DNA from: Mya arenaria
Taxonomy: Eukaryota > Mollusca > Bivalvia > Myida > Myidae
Assembly: GCF_026914265.1 (NCBI RefSeq)
Contig: NC_069130.1
Coordinates: 12,885,700-12,949,699, forward strand
Length of the DNA stretch: 64,000 nt
Direction of reading: 5' to 3'
Notes under the pieces: model-generated
Seen by the model: the letters and a program-made list of their open reading frames with translations, nothing else
Told to the model about the DNA's origin: nothing
Databases searched by the model: none
Translations under genes and position numbers: made by a program
Shown: positions 1 to 11,919 of the stretch, piece after piece
How positions within the stretch are numbered: the stretch's first letter is position 1
Layout: the number at the start of each line of letters is the position of its first letter

Positions 1-508
1 TATAATTAGACGTTATGTTTTGGAATCATTTTTTCTTTGAGAATTTTGCAATATCAACAATCTTTATAAATAAACCCAAAACACACACATCAACTGTCGA
101 CTTACAAACAGATTTGACCTATATTATACAATTCATCTATACATAATTATGACAACAAATACAAAACGAAAAATTCGATATTTCCCATTTTCTAGTCTTA
201 ATATGTGAATTCCGTATGTCAGTCGTTTCCGGATTGGTATTTTTTCAATATTTTTACGAGTGTTTCTCGTAGAAACGTGAAAAATCATAAAGTATTTGAA
301 ATCAAGTTAAAATGGTTCGACATGTTAAAACATATATTAAAATGTAAAATAAGTTCGTCAGAATTATAAGCAAAATGTAAACCATTTGAACTCCTATCTT
401 TCATAGAGGAAGCGGAAAATTCGATGTTAACTTCTTATACGACAAATAACATTTAATGTCTATCCAATACAAATGCATCCTCTTTAACTAACCCGGATGT
501 TGTTACAG

Positions 509-1078
509 CTTACACCAGAAGAGGAAGAGCGTGTGGTAAAACGGCGCGTGCAGAATAGAATGGCCGCGCGCCGCTTCCGGGACAAACAGAAAGACAGAGC
601 CCACACTTTACAAAAGGTAAATTTGATAAACAATCAATAAATTTTGTTTTTTTTCTAATTAATTATTAATATACATTTTGGTATTACCGGTACTTACAAT
701 AAAACATTGACTTTATAAAAGAATGTTCATTTATTTTCGCATTTCATCTGCTTTGACTGTAGCGTTATTGACCTCGAAGTACTGCTTCTTAAAAACCGTA
801 GGGCTAAATTAATGTGTTGGATTTTTATGCGACACATAAAATACCCATTGCATAATAATATACATGAATTTGTATTTGTATTCGCATTATATCTTATGAA
901 ATCATTTCCATGTTTTCAGGAGTGTCATAGACTAGAAAGCATTCAGACAGATTTGAGGTACGAACTGTCGCAGGTACGAAAGGAAAGGGACGAATTCCGC
1001 CAGGCGCTTGATCAACACATGGCCGTCTGCCCGCTACAGTTTCCCGCGCATTTCTATGCGTCAACTTCGAACTCTTGA
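509..1078 (+). CDS. bZIP copy A (ATF3/Fos-like), exons 2-3 only, 5' part outside window
   Basis: Exon 2 (509-616, 108 nt) follows a TTGTTACAG acceptor and encodes LTPEEEERVVKRR, then the basic region with NRMAARRFR (N-x7-R). It ends in LQK before a gtaaat donor. Exon 3 (920-1078) starts ECHRLES after TTTTCAG and carries the zipper, with heptad positions L-L-L-V-F-H, then HMAVCPLQ and a short tail ending STSNS. All junctions are phase 0. Domain order and zipper layout match ATF3/Fos/JDP2 proteins, which bind DNA as dimers in the nucleus. Exon 1 would lie left of base 1, and bases 1-508 are intron 1. Intron 2 is 303 bp against 846 bp in copy F, so about 540 bp is missing. Without exon 1 it cannot be shown to be an intact gene. 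Confidence 0.8.
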
Positions 1079-1911
1079 CAACATGTGAACACTGTCAACT
1101 ATTTTTAGAAACAGATGTCAACATTTTACCTCGAAGCAGCTGATGACAGCAACACGTCATCACGGTTTTCCCTGAAATTGCATTTATGGCGTTATAAAAA
1201 AATCTTATTTTCGATGTCCCGACATACCTACCATAATTTCTTTTGCCAGTCATCTGCTTTTTACCTATTTTTCTCATCTTTTGAGACACGTCGGTATTCA
1301 GGAAATTCGTGTAGACAAAATGGCGACGGTTTCAGTCAGTGAGAAAAGGATATTCAAACACACTCTACTTCAAATGAATACTGAACATATATATATTTAT
1401 ATCCCGACGACCTATCTTACCTGTATATTATGGTTGTGAAATAAGTAAACAAACATTTATAAACGTTTCGAAACTGAAATATACAGAATGTCTTATAATG
1501 TTGACCTGCCCAGCCTTTTAGTGATTACATGATGAATGAATTAGTCATTAACTTAGTCAAATTTATTTCCAAATTAACATATAAAATCAAATTACTATGT
1601 ATTGTTAAGAAAAGAAACGGCATGTTGAGAATGTTGAAATATATATTCGCCATATCATTTGTTAGTACACATGTACTAGTATTTAAAATCGGCATCATTT
1701 CTACTTTGTTAACGCACAGATATGTTCGCCATATCATTTGAAAGTATTTAAAACTGGCATTATTTCTACTTTGTTAACGCAAAATTATACAAACGCGCTT
1801 ATTTATGTATTTGTTGTTACACTTTTTCAAAATAAAATAAAAAATACACACCATAAAGTGTTATTTTTTATATAAACGACCAACATTTGCTTACTGATAT
1901 TTTAAAGCTGC
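1079..1911 (+). other. 3' flank of bZIP copy A
   Basis: Conserved non-coding DNA after the stop, shared with the 3' flanks of copies B, B' and F. The first 300 bases are the best conserved between paralogues and are probably 3' UTR. About two units of the 63-bp minisatellite that is expanded behind B lie near 1640-1785. An AATAAA lies near 1831. No coding sequence seen. Confidence 0.5.
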
Positions 1912-1915
1912 ACTC

Positions 1916-2249
1916 TCACAGATTGAACGTTTTGACAACTTTTTGATTTTTTTTCTTGGAACGAGGCAATTCTTGTGACAATGCATGGAAACCAGTTATA
2001 TATGACTGCTGGCGAAAAAATAGATCGCAGATTTTTATATTTAAGGTCAAAAATTGATGTTTTGTGCATTTTTTTTTAAACCACCATTAAACATTAGTTT
2101 TCGAACGGAAATATGAAAATCTGCTATCTGGTCTTTTGTCAGCAGTCTAATATAACTGGTTTGCTGATATTTACGCGAAACAATTGCTCATTCCAAGACA
2201 AAAAATAACAAAAAAGATGCCAAAACGGTCAATCTGTGAGTGTGCAGCT
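1916..2249. mobile_element. TTAA-flanked MITE (AGCTGCACTCTCACAG ends)
   Basis: Non-coding 334-bp element with inverted ends: AGCTGCACTCTCACAGATTG at the left and its imperfect reverse complement at the right. It is flanked by TTAA on both sides (1912-1915, 2250-2253). Copy B has the empty site with a single TTAA at the matching place (about 12539). TTAA duplication is typical of piggyBac-type elements. Relatives are at 61810, 36236, 49546 and, degraded, at 14938. Confidence 0.8.
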
Positions 2250-2429
2250 TTAAGTCCTATTTTCACTTTGTTTGGGTGGAATATTTTGCTCATTTATGAG
2301 AACAGCTGTATTAAATTCTGCACGAGCGGAGGATTTAATACATGTTGTGTTCTTGTGGGAGTGAGTTGTTTAAATTAATTCATTTTACAACGAATTTGAA
2401 ACAAGTTATTACAACGTTATATTAATCAC

Positions 2430-2622
2430 TCTTGTGCGAGAGTGTGGTCTTGTTATGTGTGAGAAACCGGAGATCCGGAGGAAATTTGTCTAACAAGGGT
2501 GACCACAAACCAAACTCACATGCGCCCATGCTGGCAATCGAACCAGGATTGCTTACGTGAGAAGCGAGTGTGCTAACTACATCACTAACCGGACAACCTA
2601 GCTAACCTAGACCTCCATTATT
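2430..2622 (-). mobile_element. tRNA-derived SINE
   Basis: Read on the minus strand, a tRNA-like head has an A-box-like stretch (TAGTGATGTAGTTAGC) and a B-box (GGTTCGATTGCC). A core with TTTCCTCCGGATCTCCGG follows, resembling the core of MetaSINE-type elements as I remember them. The 3' boundary is not clear. Sister copies lie at 12720, 21722 and 62340. Confidence 0.65.
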
Positions 2623-2628
2623 ACATGT

Positions 2629-3540
2629 TACCTGTAGCTGCACGCCGTGTACGTGAACTTATACCTGTAGCTACACGCCGTGTCACTGACGTGAAATTAT
2701 ACCTGTAGCCACACGCCGTGAACGTGAAATTATACCTGTAGCTACACGCCGTGTACGTGAACTTATACCTGTAGCTACACGCCGTGTCACTGACGTGAAA
2801 TTATACCTGCCACACGCCGTGAACGTGAACTTATACCTGTAGTTACACGCCTTGTCACTGACGTGAAATTATACCTGTAGCTACACGCCGTGTAACTGAC
2901 GTGAAATTATGCCTGTAGCTACACGCCGTGTCACTGACGTGAAATTATGCCTGTAGCTACACGCCGTGTCACTGACGTGAAATTATACCTGTAGCTACAC
3001 GCCGTGTCACTGACGTGAAATTATGCCTGTAGCTACACGCCTTGTCACTGACGTGAAATTATACCTGTAGCTACACGCCTTGTCACTGACATGAAATTAT
3101 ACCTGTAGCTACACGCCTTGTCACTGACGTGAAAATATACCTGTAGCTACACGCCGTGTCACTGACGTGAACTTATACCTGTAGCTACACGCCGTGTACA
3201 TGAACTTATACCTGTAGCTTCACGCCGTGTACGTGAAATAATACCTGTAGCTACACGACGTGTACTTGAAATAATACCCGTGAAGGTACATGACGTGTAC
3301 GTGAACTTATACCTGTAGCTACACGTCTTGTACGTTAACTTATGCCTTTAGGTGCACGCCATGTACGTGAACTTATACTAATAGTTTCACTACGTATACG
3401 TGAATTTATACCTGTAGGTACACGACATATACGTGTACTTATACCAGTAGTAACACGCCGAGTCATGACGTGAACTTATACCTGTAGGTACACCACATAC
3501 ACGTGAACTTATACGTATGTAGCTACAGGAACTTGAATGT
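2629..3540 (+). repeat. 33/38-bp minisatellite, array 1
   Basis: Tandem units of CCTGTAGCTACACGCCGTGT plus ACGTGAACTTATA (33 bp), mixed with a 38-bp variant carrying CACTGACGTGAAATTATA. Because 38 is not a multiple of three, no long frame runs through this array. It degenerates towards 3540. Confidence 0.9.
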
Positions 3541-4098
3541 GAAGCTAAAACATAAAAAGGCATCAAGAGGAGTACAGTACATGACATAAATCGTGCCTGC
3601 GCAAGCTCATAACGAAAACTATTGGCCCTTATCGCCCATGTTTGATTCAGACGCTACTATTTCATATTCAAGGTTAGTAACTCCGGTATGTATCAGGTAT
3701 GATACAATTTTGATTTTGTCCCCTAGGCCATTGAACATCGTGATCTGATATAAATGGCACCTGTAAAAAGTAGGACGTTTCAAGTAATTGTGAAATAGGT
3801 CCTCGTTATTTCATCAACGTTAATACAAAGGTATTAAACAGGCTTAGAAGCATGTTCAAATTAATCACATAATTAAGTTAATCTCATAGTCACGTTCTCA
3901 TTAATCAAATGAATGGGGATCATTTTACCAAGCATATGATGAAATATAAATTGGGAACCCAGTAAAATAGTTTTACATCAGTCATATATATATATATATA
4001 TGACTGATGTAAAACTATTTTATATATATGAGTGTGCTTTTCTAAACAACTAGATGCTACTGTTAAGTAGGATTTCTCATATAGGTTCTGAAATATTC

Positions 4099-4135
<37 letters not shown>

Positions 4136-4176
4136 TTAATAATTTTTATTATAATAAAACGTTCCGGTTGCCACTC
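3541..4176 (+). other. AT-rich flank with hairpin and (TAA)n
   Basis: No coding sequence. Bases 3964-4021 form an almost perfect hairpin with arms AAAATAGTTTTACATCAGTC and an AT centre. A (TAA)n run occupies about 4100-4134. The left edge of palindrome 1 falls near 3829. The same block recurs at 63295-63955, but palindrome 1's right arm lacks the second hairpin arm. Confidence 0.7.
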
Positions 4177-4181
4177 ATTTC

Positions 4182-4368
4182 TGTTATGTTATGAAGAACG
4201 ACTGCATGTGTTCTAACTATTTATTATTGATACATATGATATTGGTGAGCATGGTACAGCTCTGACTGCTAGAGATAAACTGACCGCCTGTGTTGGCTGG
4301 CTGGCCTTATCATACAAGGTGAACTATAAATAGCGGGAGGAATTAATTCATTGCCGTATAATGTTACA
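4182..4368 (-). repeat. 3' LTR of element 1
   Basis: 187-bp terminal repeat, TGTAAC... to ...ATAACA in element orientation, preceded by a purine-rich tract (AAAGAAGGGAGA). Confidence 0.9.
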
Positions 4369-7300
4369 TCTCCCTTCTTTACAAACAAAAGATATTATCA
4401 ATAAATATAAATGTGATTTGATATCAAATTATTTATATTTATTTATAGAGGAAAAGGAGAAGGAGTTATTCAATGTTAGGGTTATAATAGCAGGATTTGA
4501 ATTTCATCGGAAATTTATTAAAGGTTGTCAGACTAATTTAAACATTAAACAACTAATTTAGATAAGTGATTCAATCAGTTTACAAGCGAAATGAACATCA
4601 CATGGATTCAATTACTTTTGGTTTTACGGCCCTTCCTGACCTGGTCACGTACAGATTGTGATTGATACATGGAGAGGAAGTACTGCCAATTAGAGGGCTT
4701 TCCGAATCTTTGATGTCAGACTGGGTAGGTGTTTGACCTAAAGGCATTTCCTGTATTTCTGGCTCTGCAAATTGACCATGGCAGGGCTCATTGGTCTTTA
4801 ATAGATCCCGCCTATTTCGTGTGTACATAGACCCATCTGGGCACTGAACAGTGTATGATCTTTCATTAAACTTGTCAACTACAGTGGCTGGTCTCCAAGT
4901 TTTATTTAATTGTTGTATCATTGTATTTTCTCCATATGTTAAGGGCTCTAGTGACCTTGCTTGTCTGTCATAATATTTCTTCCCCTTCTGTTTGCTACCT
5001 TGAATACCCTGCCTGACTAAATTAGGAGATATCACCTTGGGCATCAGATTTTCCTTAGATGTTGGGAGGATAGAGCGCAATTGTCTGCCCATGTTTAACT
5101 GCGCAGGGGAATACCCTGACTCAAGAGGGGTGGTCCGGTATTCTAATATGCCAATAAAAGGATCACGCCCAGCGTCCTTAGCCTTTGTAAGGAGTTTCTT
5201 ACAAACTGACACATATTTCTCAGCTAGACCGTTTGATTGACTGTGATAGGGACTAATTGTCTGGTGATTGAAATCCCATTCTTTTGCAAAATCAGCGAAC
5301 TCCTGAGAGATATAACAGGGACCACCATCAGATATAACCTTCTCACTAATTCCCCATCTGGCCATTATGCCTTTCATTCTGTTTATGACCGTGGTGCTTT
5401 TCATATTGGGCAATTCCTTGACCTCAAAATACCTGCTATAGTAATCCACTATCAGAAGATAGTTCCTGTTTTCCCAGGTGAATAGATCAGTGCCTATAAT
5501 TTGCCATGGATAATCAGGAATCTCAAGGGGAATTAATGGCTCTTTTGGGTTTGAGTTTCTGTGTTTTATACATGTGTTGCATTTTAACACGAGATTGGTA
5601 ATATCAGCCGATATTCCTGGCCAAAACATAACATCCCGGGCCCTTCTGAGACATTTCTCAACTCCCATGTGACCTGTGTGAATGAGTTCAAGCATCTGAG
5701 ACTGCATTGATTTGGGGATGATTATTTTATTTCCTTTCATGACTAACCCATCAATAGAAGTTAACTCATCACGGAAATTCCAGAAGGGCAGGGCAATATC
5801 TGGGACGGACACATTTTTCTAGAGGTTGGCCAACCTTGAAGTATAGTCTGTTTCAACAATACTAAAGTCTCATCTTGACTTGTTTTGTCCTTCAATTCAT
5901 TCAATTTTCTGTCAGATACAGGTAAATGAGACATAACCATATGTACCTGCATGTCCATGCCTTGTGACAATTCAGGGAACGTTTCATTTAGAAAGTTCCT
6001 GCTCAGTGTGTCTGCAACTGGTACTTGTTTGGATGGATAATGTTTGATGTCAAGATCATATTTCTGTAGCTGTAGTAGCATACGCTGCAATCGTGCAGGA
6101 GCTGTGTTTATTGATTTTTTGAAAATAGAAACTAACGGCAAATGATCAGTTTGCACGTTGACTTTGTGACCATAAACAAAATGGTGGACCCGCTTGCAGC
6201 CGAACAAAATAGCAAACATATCCTTCTCAATTTGTGCGTAATTGACCTCAGTTTGTGTGAGTGATTTTGATGCATATGCAAGTGGCTTCCCGTCTTGCAT
6301 TATTGTTGCTCCGAGACCAAACTTGGAGGCATCAACTTGAAATGTTAATGGCTTGCTTTTGTCATAAAAGGATAAAACCTGATTCGGGTCTGTGATGATT
6401 TGTTTCATTTTGTCAAATGCATCACTTTGTGCAGTTTCCCAACAGAATTTAACTTCTTTAGACAGTAATTGTCTCAGAGGGGCTATTACATCTGCCAAGT
6501 TTGGGGCAAATCTAGACAGATAGTTTATCATACCTAATATGGTTTCAAGTTCTGATTTATTTTTGGGTGGCTTCATTTTCTGTATAGCCTCTGTCTTTGA
6601 GGTTGATTATTTCAAACCATCTGATGTGAGATGTGATGTGAGGTGACCAAAGTAGTCTACTTCTGATACCCCGACCTCGAGTTTGGTTTCGTTAAAACGA
6701 ATTCCTTCATCATGAGACCTCTTTAGGACTGCTCTAAGATTGGAGTCATGTTCTTCTCTAGATGACCCATACACTAGTATGTCATCCACGATGACAGCTA
6801 CGCCACTTAGACCTTCAAGACAAGCATCAATCTTTTGCACAAAAAGATCACCGCTTGACTTCAGACCAAAGGGAACTCGGACATATCGGTACCTTCCATA
6901 TAAGGTGTTAAAACATGTAAGGAACGATGACTCTCTCTCAAGTTTCAATGCCCAATAACCACTCCTAGCATCAAGCTTTGTGAAGTACTTTGCGCCTGAA
7001 AGCTGAGGCAATATATCATCCAGAGTTCTTAAAGGGTAATGTGGACGTTGAATGGCCTTATTCAAGTCACGCGGATCCAGACATATACGAATTTTGCCAT
7101 TGGCTTTTTCGGCAACGACCATTGAACTAACCCAGTCAGTGGGTTCATTGACCTTTTCGATGACACCTAATGACTCCATGCGGAGTAACTCATCCTTGAC
7201 TTTTTCTTGTAATGCTATAGGGACCTTTCTTGAGGGATGCACCACAGGCTGGACAGTGGGATCAATGTGAATCTTACATTCACCGGCTAGCAGACCAATG

Positions 7301-8414
7301 CCATCAAACACTTCCTTGTATTTCTTTAATACAATGTCCTTAGTGAGGGGGTTGTCCTGGGAATCTGACATAACTGTGTATGTGAGATTTATGAGTTCAA
7401 AGTCAAGGGATGATTGGAGACTTAGCAAAGGACTTCAATGTGTGTCAACTACATGAAAGTGTCAATCACTAAATCCTTGAAATCATGAGTACAAGAATTG
7501 TCATTGTCAATAACTTCATTTACACTTCTACACACTGATGCAAAATGGTTCCATTTTTGACATTTGTGACATTGTTTTCCCTTTGCGGGACACTGGTGTT
7601 ATTGTTGGTGTTTCCGCCCACAATTTTGGCAAGTCCGGGTAACGTCTTCTCCCAAAGTGACGCGCTGTTGTCTTCTCTGCTCCCACTGGCCTGAGGAATT
7701 GTGACCAGGCTGGCCTGAGGTGTTATGACCAGTAACCCTTTTTGAACGAACCACATTAACGGCTGCTCCTTGCGATGGTGCCTGCATTTCGCGCAGTTGT
7801 GCTTGAGCATATTCAAAGCTTAGACATATTTGAATAGCCTAGCTCAAGGTCAAATTTTCTCCCATATTAATGAGTTTTTCTCGGATTTTTTGTGATACTA
7901 CTCCAAACACAATCCTTTCCCTGATCATGTCTTCACTGTCCTTATAATTGCAATCCTTCACCATTACTCTCAATTTGGTCAAGAATTCTTCGAAAGAAAG
8001 TTCTCCCTGTGTCATATTGTTGAAACGATACCGTGCAAAAACGGGGTTGATCGTCGGCTGTAGGTGTTTTGTAATCGCTTCACAAATTGCTGACAAATGT
8101 TCTCTGTCGGACGCTGACAGTTCTAGTGTTTTGTACATGTCCCGACCCTTTTCACCCATCCAAAGTTGCAAATAGGTGATGTGTACATCCTCATCCTTCC
8201 CTTTAAGTGGACCCTTAAATATAAGCTCACAGTGCTCTGTGAACTTCTTCTAAGCTTCCGGAAGATTTGAGCTATTCCAATCCATGCACGGTGTTGGAAC
8301 ACCACTTAAAGTCATTCTCACAGTGAACAGTTTATTAAATGCTTAATCTATTAATTAACGATCCAATAATCCACATTTAATACTATATGAGCGATGAGTT
8401 CTTTTCTGACACCA

Positions 8415-8583
8415 TGTTATGTTATGAAGAACGACTTCATGTGTTCTAACTATTTATTATTGATACATATGATATTGGTGAGCATGGTACAGCTCTGACC
8501 GCCTGTGTTGGCTGGCTGGCCTTATCTTACAAGGTGAACTATAAATAGCGGGAGGAATTAATTCATTGCCGTATAATGTTACA
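8415..8583 (-). repeat. 5' LTR of element 1
   Basis: 169-bp terminal repeat matching 4182-4368, followed in element orientation by the tRNA-Leu-type primer site. Confidence 0.9.
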
Positions 8584-8661
8584 ATTTCTTACAGTTATAT
8601 TTTGATATTTAGAAAAACAATTGCTTATGTCTAATTTTACAGCTTTTCTTTCAGCTCAACG

Positions 8662-11581
8662 ATGCAGTACAAACAGCAGATTTCCAAAATAAACGTTTAC
8701 GTTACAATGGAAGAACAGCAAACGCAGGTTGTTCCGTCAGTGGTACCCACCGTTGTTAGTGGATTATTTGATAATTCGGAGTCAGATGAAAATACTGATT
8801 ATTCAACGTCAGATAATGTTGGACATAGCAGCACAATAAACGCAATTGACATCAGATCTGACGAAAGTTCTGTGAAAAGTGACGGAAAATACTTCAATTA
8901 TAATGGTGCATGTGGATATACAAATACAAGTTATACTTCTGACGTCATTTTGTCAGATTCGAACAGTGAGGACGTTGATGACGTCTCGCGACGCCAGCTT
9001 CAAGAAAACGAATTGACGAGGTTTATAAAAGAGGAACTGAAATATTCCATTCAGACAAAACGGCTAAAGGAAGGAAAGCAGGAATTGAAAGTGGAATTTA
9101 GCCCTCCACCGGAAGATGTGGTATGCATTTGTGTCTTTCGGAACACCTCAGCAATTTTCCATCGAAAACAACCTCGGATGTATATGGCCGCTTTATAATG
9201 TCAGAATTCTTTACATTTAACTATATACGCTGGAGTTGTTCGCGTAGTTATTTCACGGTTGAAGTTAATCCGAAGGACTTTACTATGGGGAATTTTAATT
9301 ATGTAGGCAATTATACACTTCACTGACAATCAATCTAAACTTAGTAAAACAAAATGCACGTTAAAACAGGTTACTCTTAATTTAAACTATTATTTAAAAA
9401 TATACTACTTATAATGCTACATATACCGGTATACATCCGAGGTTGTTTTCAATGGGAAATAGCAGAGGAGTTCCGAGTGGTATTTCTGTCAAATTGAGCA
9501 AAATTAATTGACCACCATGAGTTCATTTTTTTGCGATTCAGATATTGTACATAGTCTCTAATCTATTTTTTCTTTGAGAATTTTGCAATATCAACAATCT
9601 TTATTTAAAAAAACCCAAAACGCACCACATCAACTGTCGACTTACGAACAGTTTTGACCTATATTGTACAATTCATCTATACATAATTATGACAACAAAT
9701 ACAAAACGAAAAATTCGATTTTTCCCATTTTCTAGTCTTAATATGTGAATTCCGTATGTCAGTCGTTTCCGGATTGGTATTTTTTTCAATATTTTAACAA
9801 GGGTTCCGCGTAGAAACGTGGAAAATCATAAAGTATTTGAAATCAAGTTGAAATGCTTCGACTTCTTTAAACAAACATTAAAATGTAAAATAAGTTCTTC
9901 AGATTTATAAGCAAAATGTAAACAATTTGAACTACTATCTTTCATAGAGTAAGCGGAAATTTCGATGTAAACTTGTAATAGGATTAAAAAAGTTTAATTT
10001 ATACCCAATACAAATGCATTCTCTTTAACTAACCCGGATGTTGTTACAGCTTACACCGGAAGAGGAAGAGCGTGTGGTAAAACGGCGCGTGCAGAATAGA
10101 ATGGCCGCACGCCGCTTCAGGGACAAACAGAAAGACAGAGCCCACACTTTGCAGAAGGTAAATTTGATAAACAATAAATTATTAATTTTTTTTCTAATTA
10201 TTTATAAACATACATTTTGGTATTACCGGTACTTACAATAAAATATTGACTTTATAAAAGAATGTTAATTTATTTTCGCATTACATCTGCTTTGACTGTA
10301 GCGTATTGACCTGGAAGTACTGCTACTTCAAAACCGTAGGGCTAAAAGTGTTTGCTTTTTAAGCGGTAGAAAAGCCTTAACATTAAACATATTTTAAATA
10401 GCAACATAAATCAACATGTCAATGAGCTGGTTTGGAACAAGAACCTTTTCATGCCTAGTTTTCGATATTATCGGAATGCTTCCAGGAAAATAGGACTGGG
10501 GTTTGTATTTGTTGAAAATCACGTTGAAGCGTTCATTCAGGGAAAACCCTTATCAATCCTTAATTTAAATAGTGCTCAAATATCAAAGGTTTGTCGTCAG
10601 TGTGTGTGTATACCACGCGATAAACGTCATAGATGCTACGTCGGAAGGCAAAAATTTGCTTAAAATGAAGACTTGAATCTAAGATAACTTTTCATTTACG
10701 ACACCATTTTAAATGAAACAAAGGGCAGTCTATGCCGCTTAAAGAGGCCCGCATTTGTTTTATTTCCGAAATTTGATGAGGTCATTAGTTTCATCAAACA
10801 CTTCGACAAACCTGTTTCCAAAATAATGTTTTGACAGTGCTTTGTCAGACAGCCGTATTGTGAAAAGGTTTGTCGAAGTGTTTTAAGAAACTAAACTCGC
10901 AATCAAACTCTGGTAAAAGACCGAAGGCGAGGCCACGTAAGCGGCGTAGACTGCGCTATGTTTCATTTAAAATGGTGAAGAAATAGTAAAGTTTTCATTG
11001 TTTAAAGTAGTTTTCCAAATCAAATTATTGCCTTCCGACGTAGCATTTATGACACAATTTATCACGTGGTATACACACACTGGTCGTGTCGATAAAGTTT
11101 CTATTGTCTGCTTATCACGACAAGGCATGCTAATGGGAGTAACTTTATGATTATTCATTCTGTTGCTTGTTAATTGTGTCCAAAATCAGTTTATAGTTTA
11201 CGTTATAGCGTCCGAAAAATGGAACGATTAAAAAAAAGATTAAAAATAGATATGTATGTATTTGTTTTATCAAAATACATGTTAACATGTAATCACAAAC
11301 ATACAGTAGTTTGTATGTCCATGAAGTAATTGATACTAATTATAACAATGTACACATAAAATACCCATTGCATAATAATACACATTAATTTGTATTCGCC
11401 TTATATCTTAATTTGTTTGCAGGAGTGTCATCGGCAAGAAAGCATTCAGACGATGTTGAGGTACGAACTGGCGCAGGTTCGAAAGGAAAGAGACGAATTC
11501 CGCCAGGCGCTTGATCAACACATGGCCGTCTGCCCGCTACAGTTTCCCGCGCGTTTCTATGCTTCATCTTCGAACTCTTGA
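8662..11581 (+). CDS. bZIP transcription factor copy B (ATF3/Fos-like), intact
   Basis: Three coding exons: 8662-9120, 10050-10157 and 11423-11581, all phase 0 with GT/AG introns; 241 residues. Exon 1 is acidic and Ser/Asp-rich (SDSNSEDVDDVSRRQ). It ends with a block containing FIKEELKYSIQTKRL, close to the LTPFVKEELRFAIQNKHL stretch of vertebrate ATF3 as I remember it. Exon 2 holds the basic region NRMAARRFR, and exon 3 the zipper (L-L-L-V-F-H) and HMAVCPLQ. The likely role is a nuclear dimeric DNA-binding regulator. Phe sits where ATF3/Fos/Jun have Cys. The start may instead be the second Met (MEEQ, 16 codons in), the only start left in copies E and E'. The LTR element lies 78 bp upstream and a fold-back element sits in intron 2. 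Confidence 0.85.
10598..11082. mobile_element. Fold-back MITE in intron 2 of copy B
   Basis: 485-bp element flanked by the 5-bp duplication GTCGT (10593-10597 and 11083-11087). Its ends are CAGTGTGTGTGTATACCACG and an imperfect reverse complement. The two halves pair along most of their length, leaving a loop of about 50 bp near 10810-10865. Copy F has the empty site (a single GTCGT near 60438). No coding capacity. Confidence 0.85.
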
Positions 11582-11919
11582 CAACATGTGAACACTGTCA
11601 ACTATTTTTAGAAACAGATGTCAACATTTTACCTCGAAGCAGCTAATGACAGCAACACGTCATCACGGTTTTCCCTGAAATTGCATTTATGGCGTTACAA
11701 AAAATTCTTGTTTTCGATGTCCCGACATACCGACCATAATTTCTTTTGCTAGTCACCTGTGTTTTACCTTTTTTCTCCTCTATTGAGACACTAGTATTCA
11801 GGAAAGACGCGTAGACAAAATGGCGACGGTTTTCAGTGAGAAAAGGATATTCAGACACACTCTACTTCAAATGAATAAAACAAAAATAGTTAAGGAAAGA
11901 AACGGCATGGTGAGAATGT
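11582..11919 (+). other. 3' flank of copy B
   Basis: Conserved non-coding stretch after the stop codon, matching the flanks of A, B' and F. Probably 3' UTR; no gene seen. Confidence 0.5.

Larger units (their letters stand above)
4182..8583 (-). mobile_element. Ty3/Gypsy LTR retrotransposon remnant (element 1)
   Basis: Fossil element on the minus strand, bounded by TGT...ACA LTRs and the 5-bp target duplication ATTTC (4177-4181 and 8584-8588). A polypurine tract lies next to the LTR at 4182-4368. A primer site beginning TGGTGTCAGAA, as expected for a tRNA-Leu primer, lies beside the LTR at 8415-8583. Inside are gag-like, protease, reverse transcriptase, RNase H and integrase regions in Gypsy order. 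It is broken, with several interruptions (about five). The LTRs differ by about two substitutions outside a length difference, so the insertion is fairly young. The layout resembles bivalve Steamer-like/Mag-type elements; that lineage call is inference. Confidence 0.9.

Noticed and set aside
1525-1741. Overlapping 70-codon frames on both strands
   Set aside because: Low-complexity AT-rich 3' flank overlapping the 63-bp repeat; no conservation as protein among the bZIP copies.
2540-2610. tRNA gene
   Set aside because: A- and B-box motifs are present, but the sequence is fused to a SINE core and recurs at four places; no clean cloverleaf with a matched acceptor stem was found.
3541-4181. Promoter of copy B
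   Set aside because: No convincing TATA box, initiator or conserved block could be fixed; the first exon is probably untranslated and unmapped.
6740-7270. Plus-strand frames inside LTR element 1
   Set aside because: Antisense shadows of the pol region, repeated in element 2.
9123-9326. Frame continuing beyond exon 1 of copy B
   Set aside because: It starts at the gtatgc donor of exon 1, and the equivalent stretch in F and B' diverges as intron sequence.
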